The notes under the pieces: model-generated
Told to the model about the DNA's origin: nothing
Seen by the model: the letters and a program-made list of their open reading frames with translations, nothing else
The model's database searches: none
Program-made: the position numbers and the translations under genes
Part shown: positions 34,116 through 43,263 of the stretch, one piece after another
Numbering within the stretch: position 1 is the stretch's first letter
How the letters are laid out: every line of letters begins with the position of its first letter
Source: Lampris incognitus
Lineage: Eukaryota > Chordata > Actinopteri > Lampriformes > Lampridae
Reading direction: 5' to 3'
Length of the DNA stretch: 64,000 nt
NCBI RefSeq assembly: GCF_029633865.1
Contig: NC_079211.1
Coordinates: 143,375,252-143,439,251 of the forward strand

Positions 34116-34240
34116 CCTGTGATGGACTGGTGGCCTGTCCAGGGTGTCTCCCCACCTGCCGCCCAATGACTGCTGGGATTGGCTCCAGCATCCCTGCGGC
34201 CCTGAGTAAGGATAAGCGGTTTGGATAATGAATGAATGGT
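33955..34240 (+). repeat. SINE family A, 5'-truncated copy
   Basis: A plus-oriented copy starting within the body (GTTCTCCCCGTGTCTGCGTG). It includes a (TG)n tract of about 18 units (34071-34108) and ends in GGATAAGCGGTTTGGATAAT plus GAATGAATGG. It lies against the L1 fragment. Confidence 0.85.
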
Positions 34241-34830
34241 TCCTGCTAACCACGGGAAGGACCCTACTATCCAGGAGAAAAAATCAATCCTAGAGTAAGA
34301 ATAATGCACTGGGGGGAAAAGGAGTATTGTTTAGTAGTTGGGTTGTTTCTTCTCCAAGGGTCAAAAAGAATGTAGGATTCCTTGAATGAATGAATAACAG
34401 CCCCTGCCTTCAAGATTTGCTGTATGCTACATACATATATATATATATATACACTACCGTTCAAAAGTTTGGGATCACCCAAACAATTTCGTGTTTTCCA
34501 TGAAAAGTCACACTTATTCACCACCATATGTTGTGAAATGAATAGAAAATAGAGTCAAGACATTGAGAAGGTTAGAAATAATGATTTGTATTTGAAATAA
34601 GATTTTTTTTACATCAAACTTTGCTTTCGTCAAAGAATCCTCCATTTGCAGCAATTACAGCATTGCAGACCTTTGGCATTCTAGCTGTTAATTTGTTGAG
34701 GTAATCTGGAGAAATTGCACCCCACGCTTCCAGAAGCAGCTCCCACAAGTTGGATTGGTTGGATGGGCACTTCTTTGAGCAGATTGAGTTTCTGGAGCAT
34801 CACATTTGTGGGGTCAATTAAACGCTCAAA

Positions 34831-35025
34831 ATGGCCAGAAAAAGAGAACTTTCATCTGAAACTCGACAGTCTATTCTTGTTCTTAGAAATGAAGGCTATT
34901 CCATGCGAGAAATTGCTAAGAAATTGAAGATTTCCTACACCGGTGTGTACTACTCCCTTCAGAGGACAGCACAAACAGGCTCTAACAGGTACTATTTAAT
35001 GAAGATGCCAGTTGGGGACCTGTGA
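34831..35025 (+). pseudogene. Tc1-like transposase N-terminus, left arm
   Basis: Begins MARKRELSSETRQSILVLRN and continues through EGYSMREIAKKLKISYTGVY, a helix-turn-helix DNA-binding domain of Tc1 transposases. Relatedness ends at TGSN, near the arm boundary at 34986. The rest of the frame is centre sequence. No catalytic domain. Confidence 0.85.
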
Positions 35026-35269
35026 GGCGTCTGTTTCTCAAACTAGAGACTCTAATGTACTTATCTTCTTGCTCAGTTGTGCAACGCGGCCTCCCACTTC
35101 TTTTTCTACTCTGGTTAGAGCCTGTTTGTGCTGTCCTCTGAAGGGAGTAGTACACACCGGTGTAGGAAATCTTCAATTTCTTAGCAATTTCTCGCATGGA
35201 ATAGCCTTCATTTCTAAGAACAACAATAGACTGTCGAGTTTCAGATGAAAGTTCTCTTTTTCTGGCCAT
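34982..35269 (-). pseudogene. Tc1-like transposase N-terminus, right arm
   Basis: 95 codons, same N-terminal helix-turn-helix as the left arm, extending further (SRKRSGRPRCTTEQEDKYIR and RRLTGPQLASSLNST) through the centre before stopping where it meets the left arm. It includes the GRPR linker between the two DNA-binding subdomains. The catalytic DDE part is absent. If expressed it would be a DNA-binding-only fragment (inference). Confidence 0.85.
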
Positions 35270-35645
35270 TTTGAGCGTTTAATTGACCCCACAAATGTGA
35301 TGCTCCAGAAACTCAATCTGCTCAAAGAAGTGCCCATCCAACCAATCCAACTTGTGGGAGCTGCTTCTGGAAGCGTGGGGTGCAATTTCTCCAGATTACC
35401 TCAACAAATTAACAGCTAGAATGCCAAAGGTCTGCAATGCTGTAATTGCTGCAAATGGAGGATTCTTTGACGAAAGCAAAGTTTGATGTAAAAAAAATCT
35501 TATTTCAAATACAAATCATTATTTCTAACCTTGTCAATGTCTTGACTCTATTTTCTATTCATTTCACAACATATGGTGGTGAATAAGTGTGACTTTTCAT
35601 GGAAAACACAAAATTGTTTGGGTGATCCCAAACTTTTGAACGGTA

Positions 35646-35648
<3 letters not shown>

Positions 35649-35691
<43 letters not shown>
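35649..35691. repeat. (TA)n microsatellite
   Basis: About 20 TA units directly between the Tc1 palindrome and the Penelope-like element. A shorter TA run flanks the left end of the palindrome (34434-34451). Confidence 0.9.
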
Positions 35692-35693
<2 letters not shown>

Positions 35694-36055
35694 ACGGATA
35701 CAGGAAAAAAGATTTTAATACATTGCAGTACAGGCCTGTTTTGTGCATCTCACACTCATCCGCTGCTAATGTTTTTTTTTCACAAAGAATCATGCTGTTA
35801 CATTGTCCAGCGGCACGCCCCTAATTTCGGTTGGACAGCGACCAATCAGATGGGGACGCATTCAAATTATAAAAACCAATGGGGTAGGTACTTATGATGC
35901 ACAGCAACCAATGGAGGGGTAGAAAACATTACAGCCAATGGGACTGGGGTTTGTTTTGAAAAGCATTTAGGGGCCAGGGCACTGTTGAAATGGCGTACAT
36001 AAAAAATATAACAAGGTAATTTATGTGAATTATATAATGGGGTGGTGTTGGGGTG
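35691..36055 (-). repeat. Left (inverted) terminal repeat of the Penelope-like element
   Basis: Reverse complement of 37509-37882 with scattered differences. It carries a mutated hammerhead at 35721-35771 and four CCAAT motifs at 35842, 35876, 35908 and 35935. Confidence 0.88.
35721..35771 (-). ncRNA. Degenerate hammerhead ribozyme
   Basis: The minus strand aligns base for base in length (51 nt) with the hammerhead at 37801-37851. The core CTGATGA is CGGATGA (U4 changed) and GAAA is AAAA (G12 changed). Stem II survives only through G-U wobbles. G12 is the general base in hammerhead catalysis, so this copy is predicted inactive. Confidence 0.75.
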
Positions 36056-36079
36056 ATATTTGGGAGTTTTACCCCTCCA

Positions 36080-37130
36080 TAACTAAAGAGCTACTAAACA
36101 AAGCTACTGAATTTGCCTAAACATACACCAAAATATCCCACCAAGACAGACATAACAGCCCAGGCTAAAGAGTCAATCTTATACCACAAGGGAACCCCAT
36201 GGCAAACGCAAGGTAACAGCAAATTTGATGTGACTATGGGCAGTTTCGACGGGGCAGAGACCTGTGAGCTAGTGGGCTTGTACTTGTTGTCCCAACTACA
36301 GGTCCTAGACATCAACGTGGGGCTATATAGAGATAACGGGCTGGCAGTCTGCAACAAACCAGCAAGAGAAGTCGAGAGAATAAAAAAGAAAACGTGTAGT
36401 ATATTTGCAAGCAATGGACTAAAAATTTCAGTTGAGGCTAACAAAAAACAGACCGACTTCCTCGACATCTCATTAGACCTTAGAAATGGTACATACAGGC
36501 CATACATGAAGCCCAACAATATACTGCAATACATCCACAGAGAAAGCAATCATCCGCCCTCCATTTTGAAAAATGTCCCAGTGAGCATAAACAAAAGACT
36601 CGCATGTTTATCATCCAGCGAGGCCATCTTTAACGAAGCAGCCCTCCCATACCAGGAAGCCTTAGAAACATGTGGATATGATTTCAGACTGAAGTACAAT
36701 CCACCACCAATTAGTGACAACCAGCAACAACAACAAAAGTGCAGCAGAAGGCAGAACATCGCCTTGTATAATCCTCCCTACAGCAACACCGCGTGGCCTC
36801 TAATATTGGAAAGCAAATTTTCAAGCTTTTGGAAGAGTGCTTTACCCCAGAGCTTCAATTGAGGAAAATATTCAACAGGAACACAGTCAAAATGAGCTAC
36901 AGCTGCATGCCAAATGTTCAGCAGGTCATTTCATCCCACAACACAAGCATCATGGCCAAGGCACAGACCCCCTCACCGCAACCAAGCACCTCCAACTGCA
37001 ACTGCCGTGTTAAGACATCGTGTCCTCTAGAAGGAAAATGCCAGATAGAGGGAGTCGTCTACCAGGCGTCGGTGACAAGACAACTACAATGTGGACACTT
37101 ACGTGGGATTAACAGAGGGCCCATTTAAAA
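36080..37130 (+). pseudogene. Penelope-type reverse transcriptase, truncated, plus linker
   Basis: The main frame (36113-36862) has FDVTMGSFDGAETCELVGLY, then GLYRDNGLAV at the position of the Penelope RT catalytic YRDD, then ISVEANKKQTDFLDISLDLR, GTYRPYMKPNN and ESNHPPSILKNVPVSINKRL. The earlier RT motifs are missing. The second catalytic Asp is Asn (YRDN). A frame change near 36790-36860 leads to 36793-37128 with a cysteine-rich CNCRVKTSCPLEGKCQIEGV segment that precedes the endonuclease. Confidence 0.82.
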
Positions 37131-37435
37131 TGAGGTTTAACGCCCATATGAGTAGCTGCAGAAATGAGCATGCGAAAAATGCAAAGGCCTTACGCCACCA
37201 CATTTGATCCTTGATAGACAAGAGTATCAGTTATTCCATCTCATGGAAAATCCTTGCAAAGAGCAGTGCATATTCAGTTAGGGGTAAAAGATGTAACCTG
37301 TGCTTGGCAGAAAAATATTTTATTATTTGCAGACCTGATATGTCCACCTCGAAAAATAGAAACAAATTGGCCACCAGCTGTAGACACCGAAAAAAATATC
37401 TCCTTTGTAACTATAAGCAAAACATCTTTATTATT
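37030..37435 (+). pseudogene. GIY-YIG endonuclease domain of the Penelope-like element
   Basis: EGVVYQASV (37047-37075) is followed, in another frame, by TYVGLTEGPFKMRFNAHMSS (from about 37100), matching the GVVY...YVGLT signature and the downstream Arg/His. Further on come HISWKILAK-like (written SYSISWKILAKS), RCNLCLAEKYFIICRPDMS and RNKLATSCRHRKKYLLCN, the conserved C-terminal part. A frameshift lies near 37075-37100 and a stop near 37205. In active elements this domain nicks the target. Confidence 0.8.
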
Positions 37436-37508
37436 CCCCCCCTCCCCCATTAGATGATACACATATGACATTTATTAGAGTTTTTTTTAATATTTCAACT
37501 GCCTGTCC

Positions 37509-37882
37509 TTCCAACTGTGCCCCAACACCACCCCAATATATAATTCACATAAATTACCTTGTTATATTTTTAATGTACGCCATTTCAACAGTGCCCTGGC
37601 CCCTACATGCTTTTCAAAGCAAACCCCAGTCCCATTGGCTGTAATGTTTTCTACCCCTCCATTGGTTGCTGTGTATCACAAGTACCTGCCCCATTGGTTG
37701 TTATAACGTGAATGTGTCCCCATCTGATTGGTCGCTGCCCAACCGCAATTAGGGACGTAGGGCTGGACAACGTAAACTGTATGATTCTTTGTGAAAAAAA
37801 CATTAGCAGCTGATGAGTGCGAGACGCACGAAACAGGCCTGTACTGCAATGTATTAAAATCTTTTTTCCTGTATCTGTGTTG
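37509..37882 (+). repeat. Right terminal repeat of the Penelope-like element
   Basis: Inverted relative to 35691-36055. It contains ATTGG motifs (CCAAT on the other strand) and the complete hammerhead at 37801-37851. Confidence 0.88.
37801..37851 (+). ncRNA. Hammerhead ribozyme, complete type I consensus
   Basis: A self-cleaving RNA motif. Stem I pairs CATTAGCAG (37801-37809) with CTGCAATG (37844-37851), with one bulged A. The core is CTGATGA (37810-37816). Stem II is GTGCG/CGCAC with an AGA loop (37817-37829). GAAA is at 37830-37833. The very short stem III is CAGG/CCTG (37834-37841), where A37833 pairs with T37842. Cleavage is predicted after A37843. Every core residue I know to be required is present. 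The loop-less palindromic stem III is like those of retroelement hammerheads thought to work as dimers. Confidence 0.85.
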
Positions 37883-37979
37883 ATATACGTATATTATGTG
37901 TGTGTATCTCTTTGCAGGAGCAGATTGCAGGTTTAATGCATTCCATGGAGAGACAGGCTGACGGGGATGTCAGATTTTA

Positions 37980-38767
37980 AGTGGGGGAGATGTAACCCAG
38001 CGGTTACTTAGTCAGTTGATTCAGTATTAATAGGCACACTTTTCTTTTTTGGCATTTTCCACCTTTTATTGGATAGTGAGAGAGACAGGAAAGGCAGGGG
38101 AGTGAGAGGGGATGACATGCAGCAAAGGGCCCAGGCCGGATTCGAACCCAGGCCGCTGCAGTAAGGACTCGGCCTTATGTGGTACGCCCTCTACCAGGTG
38201 AGCCACTGGACAAGAAGGTTAGGTACATTCCTCTCTTTAGAACAGCAGTGTCTGTATAACCCAGCGGTTACTGAGTCAGTTGATTCAGTGTTAATAGGCA
38301 CACTGTCTCTTTAAGAGTCACGACTGCGGGCACAGCTTTACTCCTGTAGAGTAGGGGGCTTAGAGCGGTAGAGTTCACAGACTCCCTACTAAATGGTAGA
38401 GAAGAGAGAAGGCTTAGCTAAGTGTTGCGAGCCTCTAGCTTTCCTTACTGTCAAGTCACTACTCTCTGTGATGTTTTCCTGCTAGCTGATGGATGGGACG
38501 GGAGCCGAGATCATTCTCCTTGGACACTGAAGACAAGTTGGCCACCATCACCTACCTCTGCTCTTGGATCACTGGAGTATCAGAGAACATGTTTTTTTGA
38601 TATAGAGCGCTATTTTTTCATTTTTTTGGGTACCCAACTTTTGTTTTGTTTCAACTGTTTTACTGAGAGTGTTTTCACACGGATCAAGGAGTATCAAGTC
38701 AAGGACAAAGACATCCCTTTCTGGGAGGTTTAACTGTTCCTTGTTCTACAACAGGACAATTTTCACT
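37980..38767 (+). repeat. LTR-like sequence with upstream polypurine tract
   Basis: GTGGGGGAGA (about 37981-37990) is followed by TGTAACCCAGCGGTTACT, the arrangement of a polypurine tract and the start of a 3' LTR. The first ~50 bp of the LTR occurs again at 38256-38305 (TATAACCCAGCGGTTACT...), with a SINE C copy between the two. The LTR end was not determined. No pol remnant was recognised upstream, where the Penelope-like element ends. Confidence 0.5.
38045..38215 (-). repeat. SINE family C copy
   Basis: On the minus strand: head GTGGCTCACCTGGTAGAGGG (A-box-like), then GGTTCGAATCC (B box), then CTTTCCTGTCTCTCTCAC and an A-rich end reading AATAAAAGGTGGAAAATGCC. A second copy is at 44866-45031. 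It sits inside the LTR-like sequence. Confidence 0.8.
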
Positions 38768-38780
38768 TTTGATTAAGACT

Positions 38781-39015
38781 ATCCTATCCCAACAGTCATA
38801 GGGTGGCAGGCAGGGAAACACCCTGGACAGGCTGCCAGTCCATCATCACAGGGCCAAAACACACGCACACACCTAGGGGCAATGTAGTACAGCCGAGTCG
38901 CCTGACCTACATGTCTTTGGACTGTGGGAGGAAACCCATGCAGACACGGGAAGAACATGCAAACTCCACACAGAGGACGACCCGGGATGACCCCCAATGT
39001 TGGACAACCCCGTTG
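38781..39015 (-). repeat. SINE family A, partial copy
   Basis: Body sequence from CTATCCCAACAGTCATAGG to GGACAACCCC, lacking the tail repeats and the head. TTGATTAAGACT occurs at 38769-38780 and again at 39149-39160, suggesting that a unit of about 368 bp including this SINE was inserted with a 12-bp duplication. Confidence 0.7.
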
Positions 39016-39159
39016 GACAACCTCTTTTATATATTTCAATATGAAATATACTCACCGGTCCTGGAACAATGCCTGCCAGTAACGGAGACTTTGGTCCTGG
39101 AGTCATCTGATCACATCTGTTCTGTTCTGATTGTTCGCTGTTCTCTTCTTGATTAAGAC

Positions 39160-40560
39160 TGAAAGAAAAATTAAGATATTGAACAAGAATTTGACTTTTT
39201 TTTCTTTTTCTTTATATCTAAAAATACATATTGTCGTTCATTCATGTTATGTTGTCGTTCATACATGTCATTCATTCTCCCATTTATAAGTCAGAACTTC
39301 TAAATTACAGCAGAAGATGATTTATTTCATTTTTACATTTCTTTTGTCTGCATTTACTTTAAAAAAAGAAAGAAAGAAAAAAAAGGACAAACATCTGTCT
39401 GAAAAGGTTGACATTTATTTGAAAGAAGATACGTTCCAGTCCATTATTTGGACTTAGGGCTGCTACTACTACTACTAGACCCAGAATAAATGTCCTCTTA
39501 CAGTACAATTTAAATCTGGTCTCATCTTGATTTATTTCTATTTAAACAGGGACAAATAGATACTTGCCTACATCTCCATTGTCAGTTCTCCAGAAAATGG
39601 AATAGTCACATTATTCTTGGAAGCGCTCTGGCCAGGAACCCCCAGCTTTCAGCTGCAGTGTCTGCCACCCGTGTCTCTTTCTCCAGACTTGAAAAAGTAA
39701 TGAATAGACTTAACTATGTCGTAAATAACTGAATGTGGCATATCATGTTGCTGAAGTTTATACAGAACGTGGAGAGGAATTAATATACCCCGCTGTAAGG
39801 GGCCGAGCTGGTAGGCGAGAGGAATCACAGGTCGTTTTTTCAAAAAAAGTTATTTCCCCAGAACAATAGGCTCTGGGCCCATAAAAGATGTCAACTGAAC
39901 AGAACTTAACTCATATCAAGCCAAAGTAAGAAACTCAACATAACCAACTCAACATACCAAACTGACCACAACGGGGAACATATATACTGGCTGGTCAGGC
40001 CATTTTGAAACAGAAGGGGTATCACACAAACAACACTATCAATTAAACTACAAATAACAAAAAACAGTACCATTCTTCAATAAGTTAACCGGTTTAAAAA
40101 GTAACCAAACCAAAAGAACCAAAACCTAACATATTCTAAAAAAAACAAACAAACAAAATATCTAAATTAAGAATAACATTCTCCCCTATGACACAGCGGG
40201 TAGTTGGTAGAGCCCAATTGGCCCCCCTGTATTTAACAGCTCTGCTCTATGGCGCTCATCTTTTTTTGGCGGTAAGGCACCATTTTGTTGTTTGCCAACC
40301 GCCAATAAACACGAAGAAGATGAAGATGAAGATGAAGATGAAGAAGAAGAAGAACGCATCTTTTACTCAGCCTGACAAGATGTCCTCCAGCAGCGGCAGC
40401 CCCAGAACTGGTAACTCAACAACCGAAAATTAAAACAAAATGAAATGTGAGGCCGGGAGTGCAGCCATCACCCCCCCCCCCACTAAAAAAAAGCATTACT
40501 GAAAAAGGAGACTAATGTAAAACAGTTAAATGCGTATCCTGTCTTTTTCCGACCTCACCT
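39160..40560. other. No gene seen
   Basis: A/T-rich DNA with A-runs (39361-39385), a (CTA)n run (39464-39477), a (GATGAA)n run (about 40315-40345) and a C-run (40473-40482). No recognisable domain. Confidence 0.5.
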
Positions 40561-40799
40561 CTTACAGACATGCAGGTGAAGACGTCCAAGTGTGGCGCCT
40601 TTTGGACGCGCGCCCGGATGTACGTCGAGCCAGCGACGGCGCGCAGGCGCAAGACGGCGCAGGGTGGCGCGTTGGAGCGGCGCAGTCCGCAGCAGGACGT
40701 CATCCTAGGTGGCGGCCTGAGGGCCGACTCGCCAGGTACGTAATCCTGACTCTTACATTTTCTGATGATGTTTTTGCTTAGAGAAGCGGTTGGAAGAGG

Positions 40800-40882
40800 A
40801 CTGCCGGGATAGGCCCCCCAGCATCCCCGCGACCCTGAGAGCAGGATAATAAGCGGTTCGGGAAATGGATGGATGGAAGAGG
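40800..40882 (+). repeat. SINE family A, tail fragment
   Basis: CATCCCCGCGACCCTGAGAG through AAGCGGTTCGGGAAATGG and ATGGATGG, the last 80 bp of the family, inside the first intron of the broken gene. Confidence 0.8.
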
Positions 40883-40943
40883 TTGTAAGAAATACATCAT
40901 AAAATGATATATGAAATGTATACGTCAAAGCAATGTAAGCTAC

Positions 40944-41290
40944 TGTAACCGGTTATTTTCTTGCCCGGTGCGGGATTCGATACGGGGTGTACTGCACCAC
41001 AAGGCGACCCGTATCGAATCCCGCACCGGGCAAGAAAATAACCGGTCACATTGGTGACAGCGGTGGGATCCGGAAGTGCGCAGATCCTCAGACGTCTCTT
41101 CGGAGCGCGGGAATAACAAAGCGCGAGAGCGCGCTTCCGGGAGAGGGTGACGACTGTAAACTACTAATAAGACACGTTAGCCCCTAGCTAGCGGGTCTGA
41201 CCCTTTAGCCGAGCGGTTAGCGACGTCGCCTTGTGGTACAGTTACACCTCGTCTCGAAACCCGCACCGGGCAAGAAAATAACCGGTTACA
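40944..41290. mobile_element. Palindromic TGTAACCGG element with LTR-like and tRNA-like parts
   Basis: A 347-bp unit beginning TGTAACCGGTTATTTTCTTG and ending with the inverted sequence. A third copy of the end motif (about 41006-41049, reading CACCGGGCAAGAAAATAACC) lies directly after the first. This inner copy is followed by TTGGTGACAGCGGTGGGAT, like a primer-binding site after an LTR. The right arm contains a tRNA-like TAGCCGAGCGGTTAGC. It looks like a rearranged small LTR element or SINE; class unresolved. Confidence 0.6.
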
Positions 41291-41577
41291 GCTGAATTTG
41301 TTTCTTTTTGAAGGCCATTCTGCCAAGTTTGGCAGCTTTACGATGATGGACCTCAGTGCTGATCTGCAGCTGGTTCAGGTGAGTGTGAAGATATGAGCTG
41401 TAATCAGCTGAACTAAGCTGTGTTTAGTAAGTGCTGAAATTTAAAAAAAGCTGACATGGATAACCATGCTTTTATCTGCCTTTTTTGTTGTTGTTGATCA
41501 TCAGAGCAATGAAGTAGGTAGGTGGAAGCTTCCACATGGAGAGCGAGGGTCTGAAGAGGAGCCTTGCTGTCTTAGAG

Positions 41578-42377
41578 CAGTGTTTCTCAACCGGGGGTCC
41601 GCGGACCCCTAGTGGTCCGTGGTGTAATTGCAAGGGATCCGTGAAAATAAAATATCTTTAAAAAAAAGATCCTAGAAATAGGATTATTTTACTCAAATGT
41701 GACTGAGACCTTTATCTACCTAAACTATAAAGGGTAACAGGACTTTTTTCTCTAATTACATCTGTTTCACAAGTGTAATTTATTGTATTTTAATAAGAGA
41801 TCTCGCTCCCGTTTGCATTGTTAAAAGTTACTGCATAAAAATTCTGTTGTTACATATATCTGAAAGTTACTGAATACATATTCTGTTTTGTTACATATAT
41901 CTGAAAGTTACTGAATATATATTCTGTTTTGTTACATATATCTGAAAGTTACTGAATACATATTCTGTTTTGTTACATATATCTGAAAGTTACTGAATAC
42001 ATATTCTGTTTTGTTACATATATCTGAAAGTTACTGAATATATATTCTGTTTTGTTACATATATCTGAAAGTTACTGAATACATATTCTGTTTTGTTACA
42101 TATATCTGAAAGTTACTGAATACATATTCTGTTTTGTTACATATATCTGAAAGTTACTGCATAAGAATTCTGTTTTGTTAACTATATCTAAGTTACAACT
42201 GAAAGCTCTTATTTTTGCCCCAAAGAGTGAATAAATGCTATAATGCAATTTAAAATGCAGTTTCTACTGTTTCTATCAAATTGCAACCCCCCTCCCCCAA
42301 GATCAGGTGGAGGGGTCCTCAGGGTAGATCAAAAATACGCAGGGGGTCCAGGACCCCAAAAAGGTTGAGAACCACTG
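41578..42377. mobile_element. Non-autonomous hAT element, copy 2, with expanded minisatellite
   Basis: Ends as in copy 1 (CAGTGTTTCTCAACC and GGTTGAGAACCACTG), flanked by TCTTAGAG at 41570-41577 and 42378-42385. The 41-bp internal repeat is present about nine times (41822-42190) against about three in copy 1, which explains the extra length (800 against 565 bp). Confidence 0.93.
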
Positions 42378-42829
42378 TCTTAGAGGAACGTGGTGGGACG
42401 CTGTATCGTCACAGACCGTCACCCTCAAATCCAGAACTCCCTGAGGGAGGCCAACATCACGTACTACTTTGATGTCCGGCACATGGAAAAAAGGTATTAT
42501 TTCCTGTGTTTGTGTGCAAAGGGGGAAAAAACAGGCCAAGAAAGCCCCTGTTCACATGTGAAAAGTCTCTTGGTTGATGACATCAGTGTAATAGTGTTTT
42601 TTGAAGGCTTTGTCCACACAGTACTTCTTCTCCATTATCATAACTATTGATGTGTTCCATGAGATTATCACGAACCAGTGTTTTCCTTATGAGGGTTTCC
42701 CCCAGAAAAACTGTCAGGCCCGGTGGCAGTGTGTCAGGGTGGGGTTACACACTTGAACTACAAGTACAAGTTACAGTTACTTTGTATTTTAATGTTTTGT
42801 GTGTATGATAATCATTTATTTTACATTTA

Positions 42830-43263
42830 CACCCCCCCTTTTTCTCTCCAGTTGTATCCGGCCAATTACCCCACCCTTCCGAGCCGTGCCAGTCACTACT
42901 CCGCCCCCTCTGCCCATCCGGAGAGGGCTGCAGACTACCACATGCCTCCTCTGATACATGTGGAGTCACCAGCTGCTTCTTTTCACCTGACAGTGAGGAG
43001 TTGCGCCAGGGGGATGTAGTGCGTGGGAGGATCACACTATTCTCCCCCCAGTTCCCCCTCCCCCCTGAATAGGCGCCCCGGCCGACCAGAGGAGGCGCTA
43101 GTGCAGCGATCAGGACACATACCCACATCTGGCTTCCCATCCGCAGACATGGCCAGTTGTGTCTGTAGGTACGTCCGACCAAGCCAGAGGTAACACGGGG
43201 ATTCAAACTGACGATCCTCATGTTGGTAGGCAACAGAATAGACTGCTATGCTACCCGGATGCC
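42830..43263 (-). repeat. SINE family B copy
   Basis: Full-length-like copy, collinear with 7620-8032. The tRNA-like head at the right reads CTATGCTACCCGGATGCCC on the + strand. The B-box region near 43200 is mutated (ATTCAAACTG). Confidence 0.8.

Larger units (their letters stand above)
34452..35648. mobile_element. Palindromic Tc1-like derivative
   Basis: A 1197-bp unit made of two 535-bp arms (34452-34986 and 35114-35648) that are reverse complements with about three differences by eye, separated by a 127-bp centre. Each end reads CACTACCGTTCAAAAG and abuts TA, as in Tc1/mariner insertions. Each arm contains terminal sequence, transposase 3' coding sequence pointing outward (YLNKLTARMPKVCNAVIAA) and transposase 5' coding sequence pointing inward. 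No complete transposase can be made. Confidence 0.92.
35691..37885 (+). mobile_element. Penelope-like retroelement with inverted terminal repeats
   Basis: A 2.2-kb unit with a plus-strand interior coding for the end of a Penelope-type reverse transcriptase plus a GIY-YIG endonuclease. It is flanked by repeats of about 370 bp in inverted orientation (35691-36055 and 37509-37882), roughly nine-tenths identical by eye. Terminal repeats in either orientation, a GIY-YIG domain and hammerhead ribozymes in the repeats are known traits of this group. All three are seen here. The RT is 5'-truncated and has an altered active site, so the copy is dead. Confidence 0.88.
40568..42493 (+). pseudogene. Broken multi-exon gene of a multi-copy fish family (TDRH/HMEK motif protein)
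   Basis: Three exon-like segments have AG/GT borders. Segment 1 (40568-40735) encodes MQVKTSKCGAFWTRARMYVE to GGGLRADSP. Segment 2 (41314-41378) joins in phase as GHSAKFGSFTMMDLSADLQL. Segment 3 (41505-42493) starts SNEVG and, after frame changes, has HMESEGLKRSLAVLE and CIVTDRHPQIQNSLREANIT then DVRHMEK before a GTATTA donor. An 800-bp hAT element splits segment 3. The motif string occurs in a large family of uncharacterised, transposon-like fish proteins with a nuclease-like DRH/H pattern (recollection, not searched). It is not functional here. Confidence 0.6.

Noticed and set aside
41822..42190. CRISPR-like array
   Set aside because: The 41-bp units are directly adjacent with no unique spacers. 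It is a minisatellite inside a hAT element in a vertebrate genome.
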